Of a stretch of 64,000 bases of DNA, positions 23,220 through 32,790 are shown in pieces. The position numbers and the translations under genes are program-made. The notes under the pieces were generated by a model, which worked only from the letters and a program-made list of their open reading frames with translations, had not been told where the DNA came from and ran no database searches. Within the stretch, counting starts at the first letter, position 1. Each line of letters begins with the position of its first letter. Origin of the DNA: Massariosphaeria phaeospora (lineage: Eukaryota; Ascomycota; Dothideomycetes; Pleosporales); the NCBI GenBank assembly GCA_011032825.1, contig JAADJZ010000003.1:124001-188000 (forward strand), in the 5' to 3' direction.

Positions 23220-23791
23220 CTACACCAAATGCCCCGGCAGCAAGAAATTCGCCACCCCCTCCTTCACCTTATACGCATGCCCGCAGTTCCCACACACCAG
23301 ACTCCCAGCGCGCAGCGAGGTTTCGAGTAGCAGGCGGTGCAGATCCAGAGCGGTTTGCGTGGGCTCGAGGTCGGGTTCTTCTGCTTCGGGTTGGACTTCA
23401 GGTTTGGGGGAAAGTTCGTCTTCGTCGGTTGTGGTAGTGATTGTGTTTTCGTTGGCGGCGTTTTCGTTGGTCTTTTTGCCGGACGACGCTTTCCCCAGCG
23501 CCTCCGCCTCGGGCATAATCTCCGGCAGATCGGGTAGGCCGAGCTATTTATTTGTTCGTGTTAGCCTTATCCCCCTATCCCCCTCCCTACCTACGAATCA
23601 CTCACCTCCCTAACCACGCCCCTCAACTCCTCCCACGCCAACCGTGGCAATATATTCCTCAGAAAAGACAAATTCAGCTCCGACTCGACGATCTCGAGTT
23701 CGGCGTCGCGCGGGTGCAGGGGGAAGGACAAGGGGGAGGCTTTGCAGGGTTTGAGGGCGCAGGTGAGGAAGTTGAGGGTGAGGAGTTTCAT
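23220..23791 (-). CDS. TRM112: Trm112, activator subunit of tRNA/rRNA/eRF1 methyltransferases
   Basis: Two minus-strand exons, 23606-23791 and 23220-23543, with a 62-nt intron (GTGAGT...AATAG), give 169 residues. The start MKLLTLNFLTC is diagnostic. Zinc-binding cysteines lie at 11 and 16 (LTCALKPC) and at 146 and 149 (LVCGNCGHAYKVKEG), and the protein ends NFLLPGHLV as in all fungal members. Trm112 is the shared small partner of Trm9, Trm11, Mtq2 and Bud23, stabilising them for tRNA wobble and guanosine modification, eRF1 glutamine methylation and 18S rRNA methylation. The usual length is about 125-140 residues; the extra length is a Thr/Glu/Pro-rich acidic linker (TITTTTDEDELSPKPEVQPE) between the central helices and the C-terminal strand. 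Confidence 0.96.
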
Positions 23792-24481
23792 TTTTGAAGG
23801 ATGGAGGGGATATATTTGGTGTGTTTGTGGACGTGGTGTGGACGTGTGTGGTGCCGAGATTGATTGGGAGGAATGAGCGCTGTGATGATGCGGTGGGGTG
23901 TGGCAGAGAAATTATTTCGTGGTGGGGGTAACGCTAGTAGGTGGGGGGTGTGGGGTCACCGAATGCGCGCTAGGGTAAAAGCTTAATTTTGAGCCGCATG
24001 GTTGCACGTACACACCTAGACCAGATTTGGGCCTGGATTTCTTTTACACTATGCGTGCGAGTCACGAGCTGAAGGACTTTCGCTACACCTGCGATAACTG
24101 ATTTCAAGTGCTTGAGATTAATTGTCATGAGTCGTCATGAATAAGACGTGTGCTCACTGCTCGATGTGCATGCAGATGCACTATCCCCAACAGTCGTTCG
24201 GGACGACGTGCGTGTCCAACTTAACTTTCTGACTGTTTGCAGGCCAACTGTACGCCCATCGACAAACCCAGAACTACGACCGAGCCGCAAACGGCGCCGA
24301 TGCCTGATTACGCCATCCATTCCAGAGCACCAACCAAACCAAACCAGAGATGCGCCGGCAGCGCCCGGCCCAAATTGCAGCCTCGTCCAAATGCGGAAGA
24401 TATATCCAGATATCGATCATTCGGCGAGCCACGGCAGCGAAGCCAAGTCCGCAAATGCCAACGCCGAAATCAAGCACTCAT
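23792..24481. other. Intergenic, TRM112 promoter and 3' flank of the Rad60-like gene
   Basis: The gap between two tandem minus-strand genes. Some frames run across it, but none has recognisable motifs. The region next to TRM112 contains G/T-rich GTGTTTGTGG/GTGGGG repeats on the plus strand. Confidence 0.55.
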
Positions 24482-25915
24482 TCAGCGAAAAAGCACCTCG
24501 ATGGCGTCCATGTCCTCGATTTCGGTGGCGCGAACCTCATCCATGGGCTTGAGTCTCTCGCCATCGAACGTCAACGTGATGGGCTGATCGTCGGGAATAG
24601 CGCCTTGCTTTTTGTACGCGGCTGTTATGTATTCGAAGGTGGTCCACTGGCTGTAGTATTAGCTTGTGCTGTAGCCCACAACGAGGATCCAAACATACCG
24701 GATTGACGATTAGGCGAAAGTTCTCCCGCCCCGGCGCCTTTAATATGATCTTCGTCGTCTTGACTACCGGCTCCGGCTCCGGCGGCGGCGGCTCCGGCTC
24801 TTCTTCAGCTTCGGCGGCTTTCGTCTTCGCAGCTGCTTCTTCTGCCGCCCTCTTCTTGTACGCCTGGAAGACTTCGTCCGTCCAGGCTGCAAGAGCGATC
24901 TTGGCAAGGTTCTCTTCGTTGTCGTAGATTTGGGTGTCGCCTGCGACCCTGATGTTTCCGTTTCTGTCGACTTGTACGCCTAGCCGGGCTATCGTTGTGG
25001 TGTCGTACAGCTTGTTGCCCTTCCAGGTTAAAAAGATGGCCTGCGATTGTTCCAGGGTGAATTTTTGTTGCTGACACCAGGCTTTCCGCGCCTTTTCAAG
25101 AGTGTAGTCGAGCTTGATCTTGATGAGAAGTGGTTTGGCGTCTGGAATCTCGGACTGGATGAATAGTTGCACGAGTGCAGGGCCGCTGTTCGATCGAGAG
25201 GCGGCGTCCGGAGTATTGGCCGCAGCTCTTGCCCGTGCTTTCGCGGCTAGAGCAGCGAGGGTGGGATCTTGGACCTCTTCGACGTCTTCTGAGAGCGCTC
25301 GCTTCAGTGAGCGGAGTGGTATGGCTTGCTTGTATGGATTGTCTTCCGAATCCGAGCCTGAATCGCCGAGGTCTATGACTTGGGACGGCTTGCGAGGCAG
25401 GGAGTCGGAGCTCGAGGCTGACTTGGTGAGCGAGTCGTAGCGGGCAGAGAGCGAGTCTGGAGGGGGACGGGCGGGGACGGGCGAGAGCGGTGTTCTGCTG
25501 CGTCTGGGCCAGTCAGCTCGGATCGCAAATGCGCGAGTAAGTAGCAGCATACATACCCTTTGCTCATCTTCCTGTCCGCACGTGTCGAGAGAGACGAGCC
25601 ACCACTGTGCGGCTCCGGCTCATTTGATATCCTGCGTCGTTTGGCAGCAGAACCGCCCTCGGCCTTCCGCTCGCGCTCGCGCTCGGCTCTTCGCTGGCGG
25701 TCCTCTTCTGTCTTACGCTGCTGTTCCGCCTCCAGCTTGTTCTTCTCTTCGTTCTTCCGCCGCGTCTCGTCGGCCACAATGCTGGTGTACTCATTGGCGT
25801 GGCTAAAGATGTTGCCCGCCTCACCGTCGGGCTTCACCTCGGTCTGCCACAGGGCTTTCTTAAAGAAAGAGCGCTTCTTCGTCGGCGCAGAGGCGCCCCC
25901 CGTGGTATCGGTCAT
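24482..25915 (-). CDS. Rad60/Esc2/NIP45-like protein with SUMO-like domains
   Basis: Three minus-strand exons: 25557-25915, 24699-25497 and 24482-24646, giving 440 residues. The N-terminus is basic with KKRSFFKKALWQ and a charged helix, followed by KRRRIS, a likely nuclear localisation signal. Residues about 160-172 (VIDLGDSGSDSED) look like a SUMO-interacting motif followed by acidic phosphorylatable residues. A first SUMO-like fold spans about 228-295 (LVQLFIQSEIPDAKPLLIKI ... IFLTWKGNKLYD). A second, at about 385-440, ends in DQPITLTFDGERLKPMDEV and EDMDAIEVLF, the Rad60-SLD signature. Family members guide SUMO-dependent genome stability with Smc5/6 and Ubc9. The last exon was placed at TGG (24646) because only that acceptor keeps the SUMO-like frame (NPWTTFEYITAAYKK). 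It is divergent from LSM6 over 353 bp. Confidence 0.85.
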
Positions 25916-26268
25916 AGCAGGAGCATGTAGGCTCTGTTGCGTCGCATCAAATGGTGAGATGTGGAGTGAAGCGGGGGCGTGCGCAGGGCTGAGGCTGAGG
26001 CGACAAACGGCGACGCGCGATCACGCTTTTCGCGGTTGGGTAATTGTGCGTGGCCCGTGCGGCGTCGGTGTTTTTACGCCGGTGGTTGCCGACGGCCGAC
26101 GACCACCACCACCACCAGCAGGCAAGAGACAAACAAGCCGGCGCTGTTGCTTCTACAAAAGGTCCGACCTGTGCAATCCAACGAACTGTATGTCTGCATC
26201 TTATCTGTTGTCGATTTGGATGCTGACAATCCAAGATTGCCCCAAGCAAGCCATCATCCACGACCGCC
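25916..26268. promoter_or_regulatory. Divergent promoter between the Rad60-like gene and LSM6
   Basis: 353 bp separate two opposite ATGs. A CCACCACCACCACCAG run lies near 26104-26119. No core promoter element is certain; sharing of the promoter is inferred from spacing only. Confidence 0.5.
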
Positions 26269-26908
26269 ATGTCTATCAACGGCGACACTCCGAATCCGAC
26301 CAGGGAGGAGGACCCAGTCAACCCCCGTGACCCGAGTGGCTTCCTCAGTGAGATTATCGGTTCTGCTGTCATCGTCAAACTGAACGCCGGCACCGTCTAC
26401 AAGGGTATGTGTGCAGTGTGCGATATCATAGTTCCTATTTGTGTGTCTCTCCACAGTCCCCCACCATGTCCGCCCACGACAGCATGCACTGCGAACCTTC
26501 TCTTGTACCTGAACTTCATAGCACTATGGCTCTCATTCTACATCTGCTTTTCCATCTTCCCTCCACATATATCACCATCTGTGCCATCCTTTCATCGCAT
26601 TCGCTCGCAAGTCGACGACTAACAGCCCCTGCAAGGCAAACTCGAAGCCGTCGACGGCTACATGAACATCACCGTCCACGGCTGCGAAGAGGTCCGCGAC
26701 GACAAAGTAGTGCGAAAATGGGGCAATTCCTTCATCCGCGGCAACAACGGTACGCATCTCCGCACGCCCGCCTCTTCGCCACACTCATTCCTAACCTCTG
26801 CCAAAAGTCACGTACATCAGCGCCGACGAAGACCGAGAACGGGTAAACAGAACGGCGGTTGCTGAAGCTACAGCGAGGGAGGCCAAAGCCAAGGCTGCGG
26901 ATGCGTGA
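26269..26908 (+). CDS. LSM6: Lsm6, Sm-like protein of the Lsm1-7 and Lsm2-8 rings
   Basis: Three exons: 26269-26404, 26636-26749 and 26808-26908, with introns of 231 and 58 nt, giving 116 residues. The Sm1 part reads RDPSGFLSEIIGSAVIVKLN then GTVYKGKLEAVDGYMNI, and Sm2 ends with SFIRGNNVTYISAD, the family's RGNNVLYIS block. DGYMN is the RNA-facing Sm1 motif. Lsm6 is a ring subunit of cytoplasmic Lsm1-7 (mRNA decapping) and nuclear Lsm2-8 (U6 snRNA). The Ala/Lys/Arg-rich tail after ISAD adds about 25 residues to the classical fold, and a short N-terminal NPTREEDPVNP segment is also extra. LSM5 lies about 5.3 kb further along on the same strand. Confidence 0.95.
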
Positions 26909-27696
26909 GGCGTGATGCGTGACCAAGGTCCTGGATTCAGTCGGTTGGGTAGGGAGAGTCGGGCCCGCCAAGAGTTGGGTTATCGACAACGTGACGTATC
27001 AATGGCCACAGAGCAAGATACAAACGGAAAGAGGGGAATCGTCGGCGCGTGAGGGGGCTCCAAACGAACCTTTCATACCAATCTCCGACCCCGTCGCAGC
27101 ATATAACTCTTCACTGCCCGGTCTAAAAAGCGCAGTGCTCAGTTCAGTCAAATGAGCATTTCCCCAACTCATTTATAACTGCTGGCGAGCATTTCCCGCC
27201 CGTCCCAATCCGTCCATGTATCTCGCCAAAGCTCTAAAATGTCTCTTTCACCGCCGTGTCTCTGCATGTCCGTTCTCCCCGTCTGTGTTCCACTTCCCTT
27301 CACTCCACCGTAGCCACGCCGCTGCTCCATATTCCCTCAATCCGGCCCACCCATGGGGAGGGACCTCGTGGTCGCCGCAGGGGTACTCCAGGTCCAGCAT
27401 GGCAGAACCCTCGCAATCCATCTTCACCGCCGCACTCCCTCTCTCACCTGCCCCCGCGCGTGCGCTGCTCCACGCGGTCACGCTGGAAAACTGCTATCGG
27501 CTGCTACGTCACCCCCTCCTTCTCGACTTCTCGACTTCACCTCTGAGCGGACCTCGACGCCAAGCGTCCTTGCACACAACCTGTCGCTCTATATAAGCCA
27601 ATTTAGCTCTCTGCTGCTCTGCCAACCTCCGACCTTTTGCACATCTGCCTACATCTACATCGCAGCTCTCAGCTCTCAACTCTCAACTCCTCGACA
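26909..27696. other. Intergenic region downstream of LSM6
   Basis: No conserved protein is seen. The last 100 bases contain CTCTCAGCTCTCAACTCTCAA-like pyrimidine-rich repeats just before the ATG of the next ORF, typical of a fungal leader. Confidence 0.5.
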
Positions 27697-28593
27697 ATGG
27701 CGCCCCGAGCCGGCAGACGACCGCGTGTCCGCTTCCCCAAGATGGCCAGGAGACCCAAGCAAACCAGCAACCCCGAGGACGGCGACGGCAACAACAATAA
27801 TGGTCCAGATCCGCAAGACGCTCCACTGGTGTTCGACTCCTCTGACGAGGACTTGGCCTCCACCGACGAAGACGACGACGACGACATGGCCGCCGCAGGC
27901 CCCTCATCAGCAGCACCGGCTCCCGCTCTAGCACCTCCTCAACACACCTCCCTCCTCACCGCGGCCCTCGCCCTCGCGCGCTCCACCCACCGCCGCCCCT
28001 CCTCCCCGTCGGCCCATCCCTCCCCCTCAACCCCCCCAACGTCCTCCCCACCCGCCAACCCACCCCCACAACCCCCCTCACCACCGTCCGCGCCGCCCAC
28101 CGCCTCCGCGCCCCAATCCTCCCGCCGCCGTCGCTCTCTACCCTCCCTACCCCCAACCCTCCAACACATCGTCAACCTCTTCGCCGGCCGCCGCCGAAGC
28201 TCCAGCCACGTGGCTCTCACCGGGGTCCGCGTTACCAGCACAGCAGCAGCTGCGCAAAACGTCGCGCCAGTGCCTTCCGCGCCCGTCGTGCCGCCCATCG
28301 CGCCCCCCGCCGCGCCCCGCGTCCTCCAGCACCCCCCGCAAGGCTTCCTCCACCGCGAAATGCACACAATCGTGCCCTCCGCGCCCGAGCACGTCTACAC
28401 GGGCTACGCGGTCGTATGCCCCGACGAATTCGAGCCCGCGGACGTGGTCGTAGGGTTCCAGGTCCCTGGCCGCGAGTCTCGAGGAAGTGGTGGCCGACGG
28501 GATGGATTGGGATGGGGGTGCAGGAGTATGGCGCTGGAGAGGCGGTATTTGGATCGCAGGGGGGATGTGTGGGCGAGGTTTGAGGGGAAGTAG
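27697..28593 (+). CDS. Hypothetical Pro/Ala/Ser-rich basic protein, possible orphan gene
   Basis: A single open frame of 298 residues starting at an ATG in a good context (CGACAATGG). It begins with an Arg-rich patch (MAPRAGRRPRVRFPKMARRP) and an acidic patch (DSSDEDLASTDEDDDDDM). A long Pro/Ser/Ala-rich low-complexity region follows, then RRRRSLPSLPPTLQHIVNLF, a second Ala/Pro block, and a more ordered C-terminus with FLHREMHTIVPSAPEHVYTG and GYAVVCPDEFEPADVVVGFQ. I recognise no domain. The C-terminal 90 residues look less biased than the rest and are the part most likely to be real protein. The opposite strand also has open frames here, a GC-skew effect, so coding status is uncertain. Confidence 0.45.
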   Translation: MAPRAGRRPRVRFPKMARRPKQTSNPEDGDGNNNNGPDPQDAPLVFDSSDEDLASTDEDDDDDMAAAGPSSAAPAPALAPPQHTSLLTAALALARSTHRRPSSPSAHPSPSTPPTSSPPANPPPQPPSPPSAPPTASAPQSSRRRRSLPSLPPTLQHIVNLFAGRRRSSSHVALTGVRVTSTAAAAQNVAPVPSAPVVPPIAPPAAPRVLQHPPQGFLHREMHTIVPSAPEHVYTGYAVVCPDEFEPADVVVGFQVPGRESRGSGGRRDGLGWGCRSMALERRYLDRRGDVWARFEGK

Positions 28594-28813
28594 GAGGAGG
28601 GGATGGAGGATAGGGGATAGGGGGCGAAAGGGGGTTTGGCGGCTACAATTTGAGATGGGAATGTGCGTGGGATGGTACGGTGGGGATTGAGACCCTTTGG
28701 GGAGGTGCATGCACGCACAGATGGCACTTGCGAAGGCCCTTATAGCGAACAACGACTGATTCAATTCAATTCACTTCAACCCACTATCCCCACTATCCCC
28801 CTCTCCCCCCCAT

Positions 28814-31032
28814 CTACTCCCCCCTCTCCCTCTCCCTCCCCCGCACCACCTCCCCCAACCTCCCCTCCTCGCACTCCAACCCGCCCCTCTCCCACTCGAG
28901 CGCCCTCAAAATACTGCCACACACGGTCCGCAAACTAGGCGGCGGATCGCGCAGATGGCGCGCCACGGCCGCGAGTGGCAGCTGCTGCATGTGCCATAGG
29001 TGGTAGGCGCGCAGTTGGGGTAGTGTGGCGCGGATGCGGGAGGGGGGGCGGTGGGCGAGGGGTTAGGGGAAGGGATCGTGGAGAGGAGGTAGGTGAGGGC
29101 CCAGGTGTGGGCGAGAGTGTATTCGGGGGTGGGGGCGGTAGGGGTTGTGGTGGTTGTGGGGGGGATAATGGGGGGGAATGATGATGGGGGGAGAGCGGAG
29201 AGATTAGGTTCAGAGGTGCCGGATTCAACACGTCCTATTACTGCTGGCGTGCCAGGCCGCTCCACCGTCTCAAGGACATCATCTGCTGTATCGATATCAC
29301 CTTGCGGCTCGTCGTCCTTGGGGCCAAGAGCAACGCGCTCTTCCTCGACCCACTGGTCGAGATCCAGAGACAGAGATAGAAGCACCTCCTCCAACTCCGC
29401 GTCCGCAAACTCATCGTCTGCTTCCATCACGGCATCGTGCACGACAGGCGCGACAGACGGCTGCGCCACGGTGATTTCCCTGTCCTGGCGTCTCCTCGAG
29501 CGAGGCTGCGGCGGGTCGAACGCGTCGGATGAATCTGAATCTGAGGCTGAGCTGGCTTCTGAGTCTGTCGCGTCGAGGACAGGGAGTTTAGGGTACTTGA
29601 GATCGGAAGTGCCTCGCGCGGAGAGATTGATGCGGCCGATGCGGCGGGAACGGGGTTGTGGAGTGGCGGGCGACGTGCTGGCACTGTGGACAGGCGCGGT
29701 TGAAGACGTCCCTGAACGAGTCGAGGGAAGGTAGTCGGCGTCGGGATCCTCGCTCTGGTCTGAAGTATCGGACATGTCGGACTCGGAAGAAGCAGCAGCC
29801 TCCGATTCCTGGCCGTCAGGAAGCTCTTCGGCCGCAGTCTCATACGCCTGCGCGTCGTCTTCGCCGTCTTCTTCTGCCTCGAGCGCCTCTGTGCCAGCCT
29901 CGTCCATAGCCTCCGCTGCAGTCTTCTGTACAGCTTTCTTGGGTTTCCTGGCCGTTTTGGGCTTGGGCTTCTGCCTCTTGGCATCGAAATCGCATACTGG
30001 AGGTCTCTCGGGCGTGGGCCGCAGTTTCTTGCGTTTGGATTCCAGGACGTCCCAGAGACGGAGGCCGGCGTAGGCGTCGGCGGCGGCGTAGTGGATCTGC
30101 GCTGTGTCGAGGGGCAAGCTCCAGTCGCTCGAACGGACGTTGACGCGGTTCTTCTGGTCGGCCTCTGTGTTTCCCACGGCGTCGTCGTCTTCTAGCTCTT
30201 CGCCTTTGTAGAGAGGGAGCTGGAGATGCTGGTGCACTTGCGGCGCAAGGCCCACCAGTTTATGGTTGAACGATTCAACGTTTCCGAAATGGTACTCGAC
30301 CATGGTATGCAAACGGCTCAGTTCGTATTTGCCTTGGCCCTTGACCTTGAGATGATTTTCGAGGCGTGTGAAATCGCCCTTGATAGCAACGCCCACCTTG
30401 AGGATGTCGGGGGACTCGAGGATCGCTTTCAAGGTTGGCGGCATGAGCTGTGCAACGGTACTCCCGCGGAACTGTGCAATGTGAAATAGAGCGATACGAT
30501 TTTCGCACGCCAGTTGGATTAATGAGGCGTTTTCCTTGATACACCAGGGGGCGCCCATCGGTTTCCACTCGATGTCGAAGCCGAGGACCTTTTCCTCGAG
30601 GAAATACTTGGCGACCTTTTCGGCGACCTCTAAAGTGCGGCAGTAGTGGGTAGCGATGGTCTCGCCCTCGGGTCCGCGATACAACTGCTGTCTCCAGTAT
30701 GCTGCTTTGGTCTTTGGGCGGGCCTCCATCGCTGCACGTAGCGACTCTGTGGGAATTTGGTATGATAAGGGGACGTGCTCCTCTTGCGCATCATCTTCGC
30801 TGAGTTCGGCGCTGCTGTCCGCTTCGGATTCCTGCCCCTGTTCGTGATCGCTGTTCTGGTTGGCTTCCTTTCCGTGCTCCCCATCGCTGGGAAAGTCGGG
30901 ATCGGATGCGTCTCTCATACTGGCGGTGGATGGTGTGTCAGTAGTAGTTGTGTTGTTGTTCTCAGATTCCTCGGGGTCGTCGGGCTTTTCAGTGCTTTGT
31001 TGTTGGCCTGTTGACGGGGTAGGTTCACTCAT
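28814..31032 (-). CDS. DEDDy 3'-5' exonuclease (WRN-exonuclease-like) with an apparent frameshift near the C-terminus
   Basis: The minus-strand frame starts at the ATG at 31032 (MSEPTPSTGQ). After an acidic Ser/Glu-rich region it carries a complete ribonuclease D/WRN-type exonuclease fold. Exo I is VLGFDIEWKPMG (D153, E155), Exo II is KVGVAIKGDFTRL (D220), and Exo III is QIHYAAADAYAGLRLW (Y315, D319), so all catalytic DEDDy residues are present. A long Ser/Asp/Glu-rich tail follows. At 29042-29048, a run of seven G, the frame breaks: the -1/+1 neighbour frame continues SRIRATLPQLRAYHLWHMQQ and then PPPSLRTV to a stop at 28814-28816. RAYHLW-type sequence is the usual C-terminal motif of fungal members. 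No GT-AG intron fits the break. Without the shift, translation ends at 28906 with a nonsense tail. The frame also stays open upstream of 31032. Confidence 0.8.
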
Positions 31033-32183
31033 GGTGGTCCCAGAACCGGATTCGGTGACATGGTTGCTATGGTGAACAGACTCTCGTACTTCACAAGCTC
31101 CGTTGAAGAAGGGAGTTGGATGGGGCGCGAATAACCTTGGCGATGGACTGAGCTGGAGAGCGTGTCGTGCCGGCTTCGTATCCACGTTTTGCACCCGACT
31201 GGGGGCGACCAATTTCACGTAGTCTTTCTTCCCGATCGTGGCAACGGAACACTGCCTGTACACCAGGGATTTGGACAAGATTTCGCGGGCCCCAAACGAG
31301 GGACCCCCTATGTGAGCTATAATTCCATCTTCATGTGTATCCACCAAACGTTCTGGCAGCGGTGGTGTTTGTACAGACTGGAGTGATTTCAGCCGGCGAT
31401 CTTGCTCGCTGCCTAACGGACGGGTAGCTCTAGCTCTTGTCCGCACATCCACAGTACCCACGTATTGCTCGTGCCTTGCTAATTGTTGTTCTTCTAAACC
31501 GGTCGCAAAAGTGCCTTGGGGGGGACGGAGTAAAGTAGCGGGGTCGTCGTTATGCCGTCGTTCTCGTATAGGAGTTTGTGAGAGTCTCGACCCGTGTTTT
31601 TTGACGATGGTTCGATGCGGTGCACTGGGCTCTGCACCGCGCGCAGCTGTCGATGTTGTGGTGCCTGTAGCGGAGGTACTCAGTCTACAGATCTAGTATT
31701 AGCAAACACATGCACAAAGGAACCGAAGTAGTGTTGAGCGCACCCCTCACGTTCCGCTCCAGCCCAAGGACGTTGGGCCGTCTGATCCACCATAGTCGAA
31801 CGGATTGCTAGTCGTCCGAAGAGAAGTCGTCGGTATTGTTCTGCGTCTAGCGCGCGAGCGAGAACAGCGCGCCGTCGGAAGGACATCAGTCTCCATTGTC
31901 ATGCTCCAGCTAGGCAGCAGTCGTCAACATGGCAAAGCACAACGTCCGTCCTGGACTTCGAAGGGGTTGCCTGGTGGATTGACGTCGGCACTCTTAGCGT
32001 ACAATGCCACTCGACGCGTTTGTTCTGCCCCCCTGGTGGGGACAAAGCCGACTCGCCGATCCTGCCAAGCATCTCCAGCTGATCCACCACTTGCACCCAA
32101 CAACCTCAACTTTCGCCTGCAAGCAAACTGCTCCACTCGCCCCCGGGACTCAAATTTACAACTCTCGATATTCGCTCGCCAAA
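31033..32183. promoter_or_regulatory. Divergent region between the exonuclease gene and LSM5
   Basis: It holds the LSM5 promoter and the 5' region of the exonuclease. On the minus strand the exonuclease frame stays open to about 31570 without an ATG, and a further ATG-initiated frame starts at 31886 with a donor (GTGAGG near 31746), so a spliced 5' exon is possible. Confidence 0.5.
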
Positions 32184-32790
32184 ATGCCACCAAAAGCGCG
32201 CCCCGTGCAGACGTCTGCCGAGTTGGACAATGTGCTTCCACTGGGTATGCTCGCCAATTGTCGTCTGAGTATTGTGCGTTCCTAATTGCGTCGGCAGAGC
32301 TCATCGAGAAGTGCCTTGGCTCCCAGATATGGATCATCATGGGCGGTGGCAAGCGTATGGTTTTTGGCACGGGAAGCAATAGGTAGAGTCAGACTGACAC
32401 ATTGACTAGAATTCTTCGGGAAGCTGGTCGGATTCGACGACTACGTCAGTAAGTGTTTTTTTCTATATGAGTTACTCGCGAGGGCTCTACTAATGGCACG
32501 ACAGACATGGTCATAGAGGACGTGACTGAGCGGTAAGTCAAGGCTATATGGCACTTGGTGGGGGTATGCGCCTGACACAATGAAGTGACGACAACGAGGA
32601 GCGCAAGGGCCGCGACAGCAGCAAGACCCACAGCAAGATCCTCCTTAACGGCAACAACATCTGCATGGTAAGGGAGTTCGCGTACCAGGCCATGTTTAGA
32701 TGCTAACATTCGTAGATGATCCCCGGTGGAAACGACAAAGCGAGATATGAAACGGTGACCAGCGATGGAGAGGACGAGGAGATGGCTTGA
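32184..32790 (+). CDS. LSM5: Lsm5, Sm-like protein of the Lsm1-7 and Lsm2-8 rings
   Basis: Six small exons: 32184-32244, 32298-32354, 32410-32448, 32505-32532, 32586-32667 and 32716-32790, giving 113 residues; all junctions are GT-AG and in phase. The protein has LPLELIEKCLGSQIWIIM, GKLVGFDDYVNMVIEDVTE (Sm1) and KILLNGNNICMMIPGGND (Sm2), which are specific to Lsm5. Introns are 48-56 nt, so this small gene is split more finely than LSM6. After the Sm fold there is a short acidic tail (TSDGEDEEMA). The product joins Lsm6 in both the decapping-associated and U6-associated rings. Confidence 0.96.
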
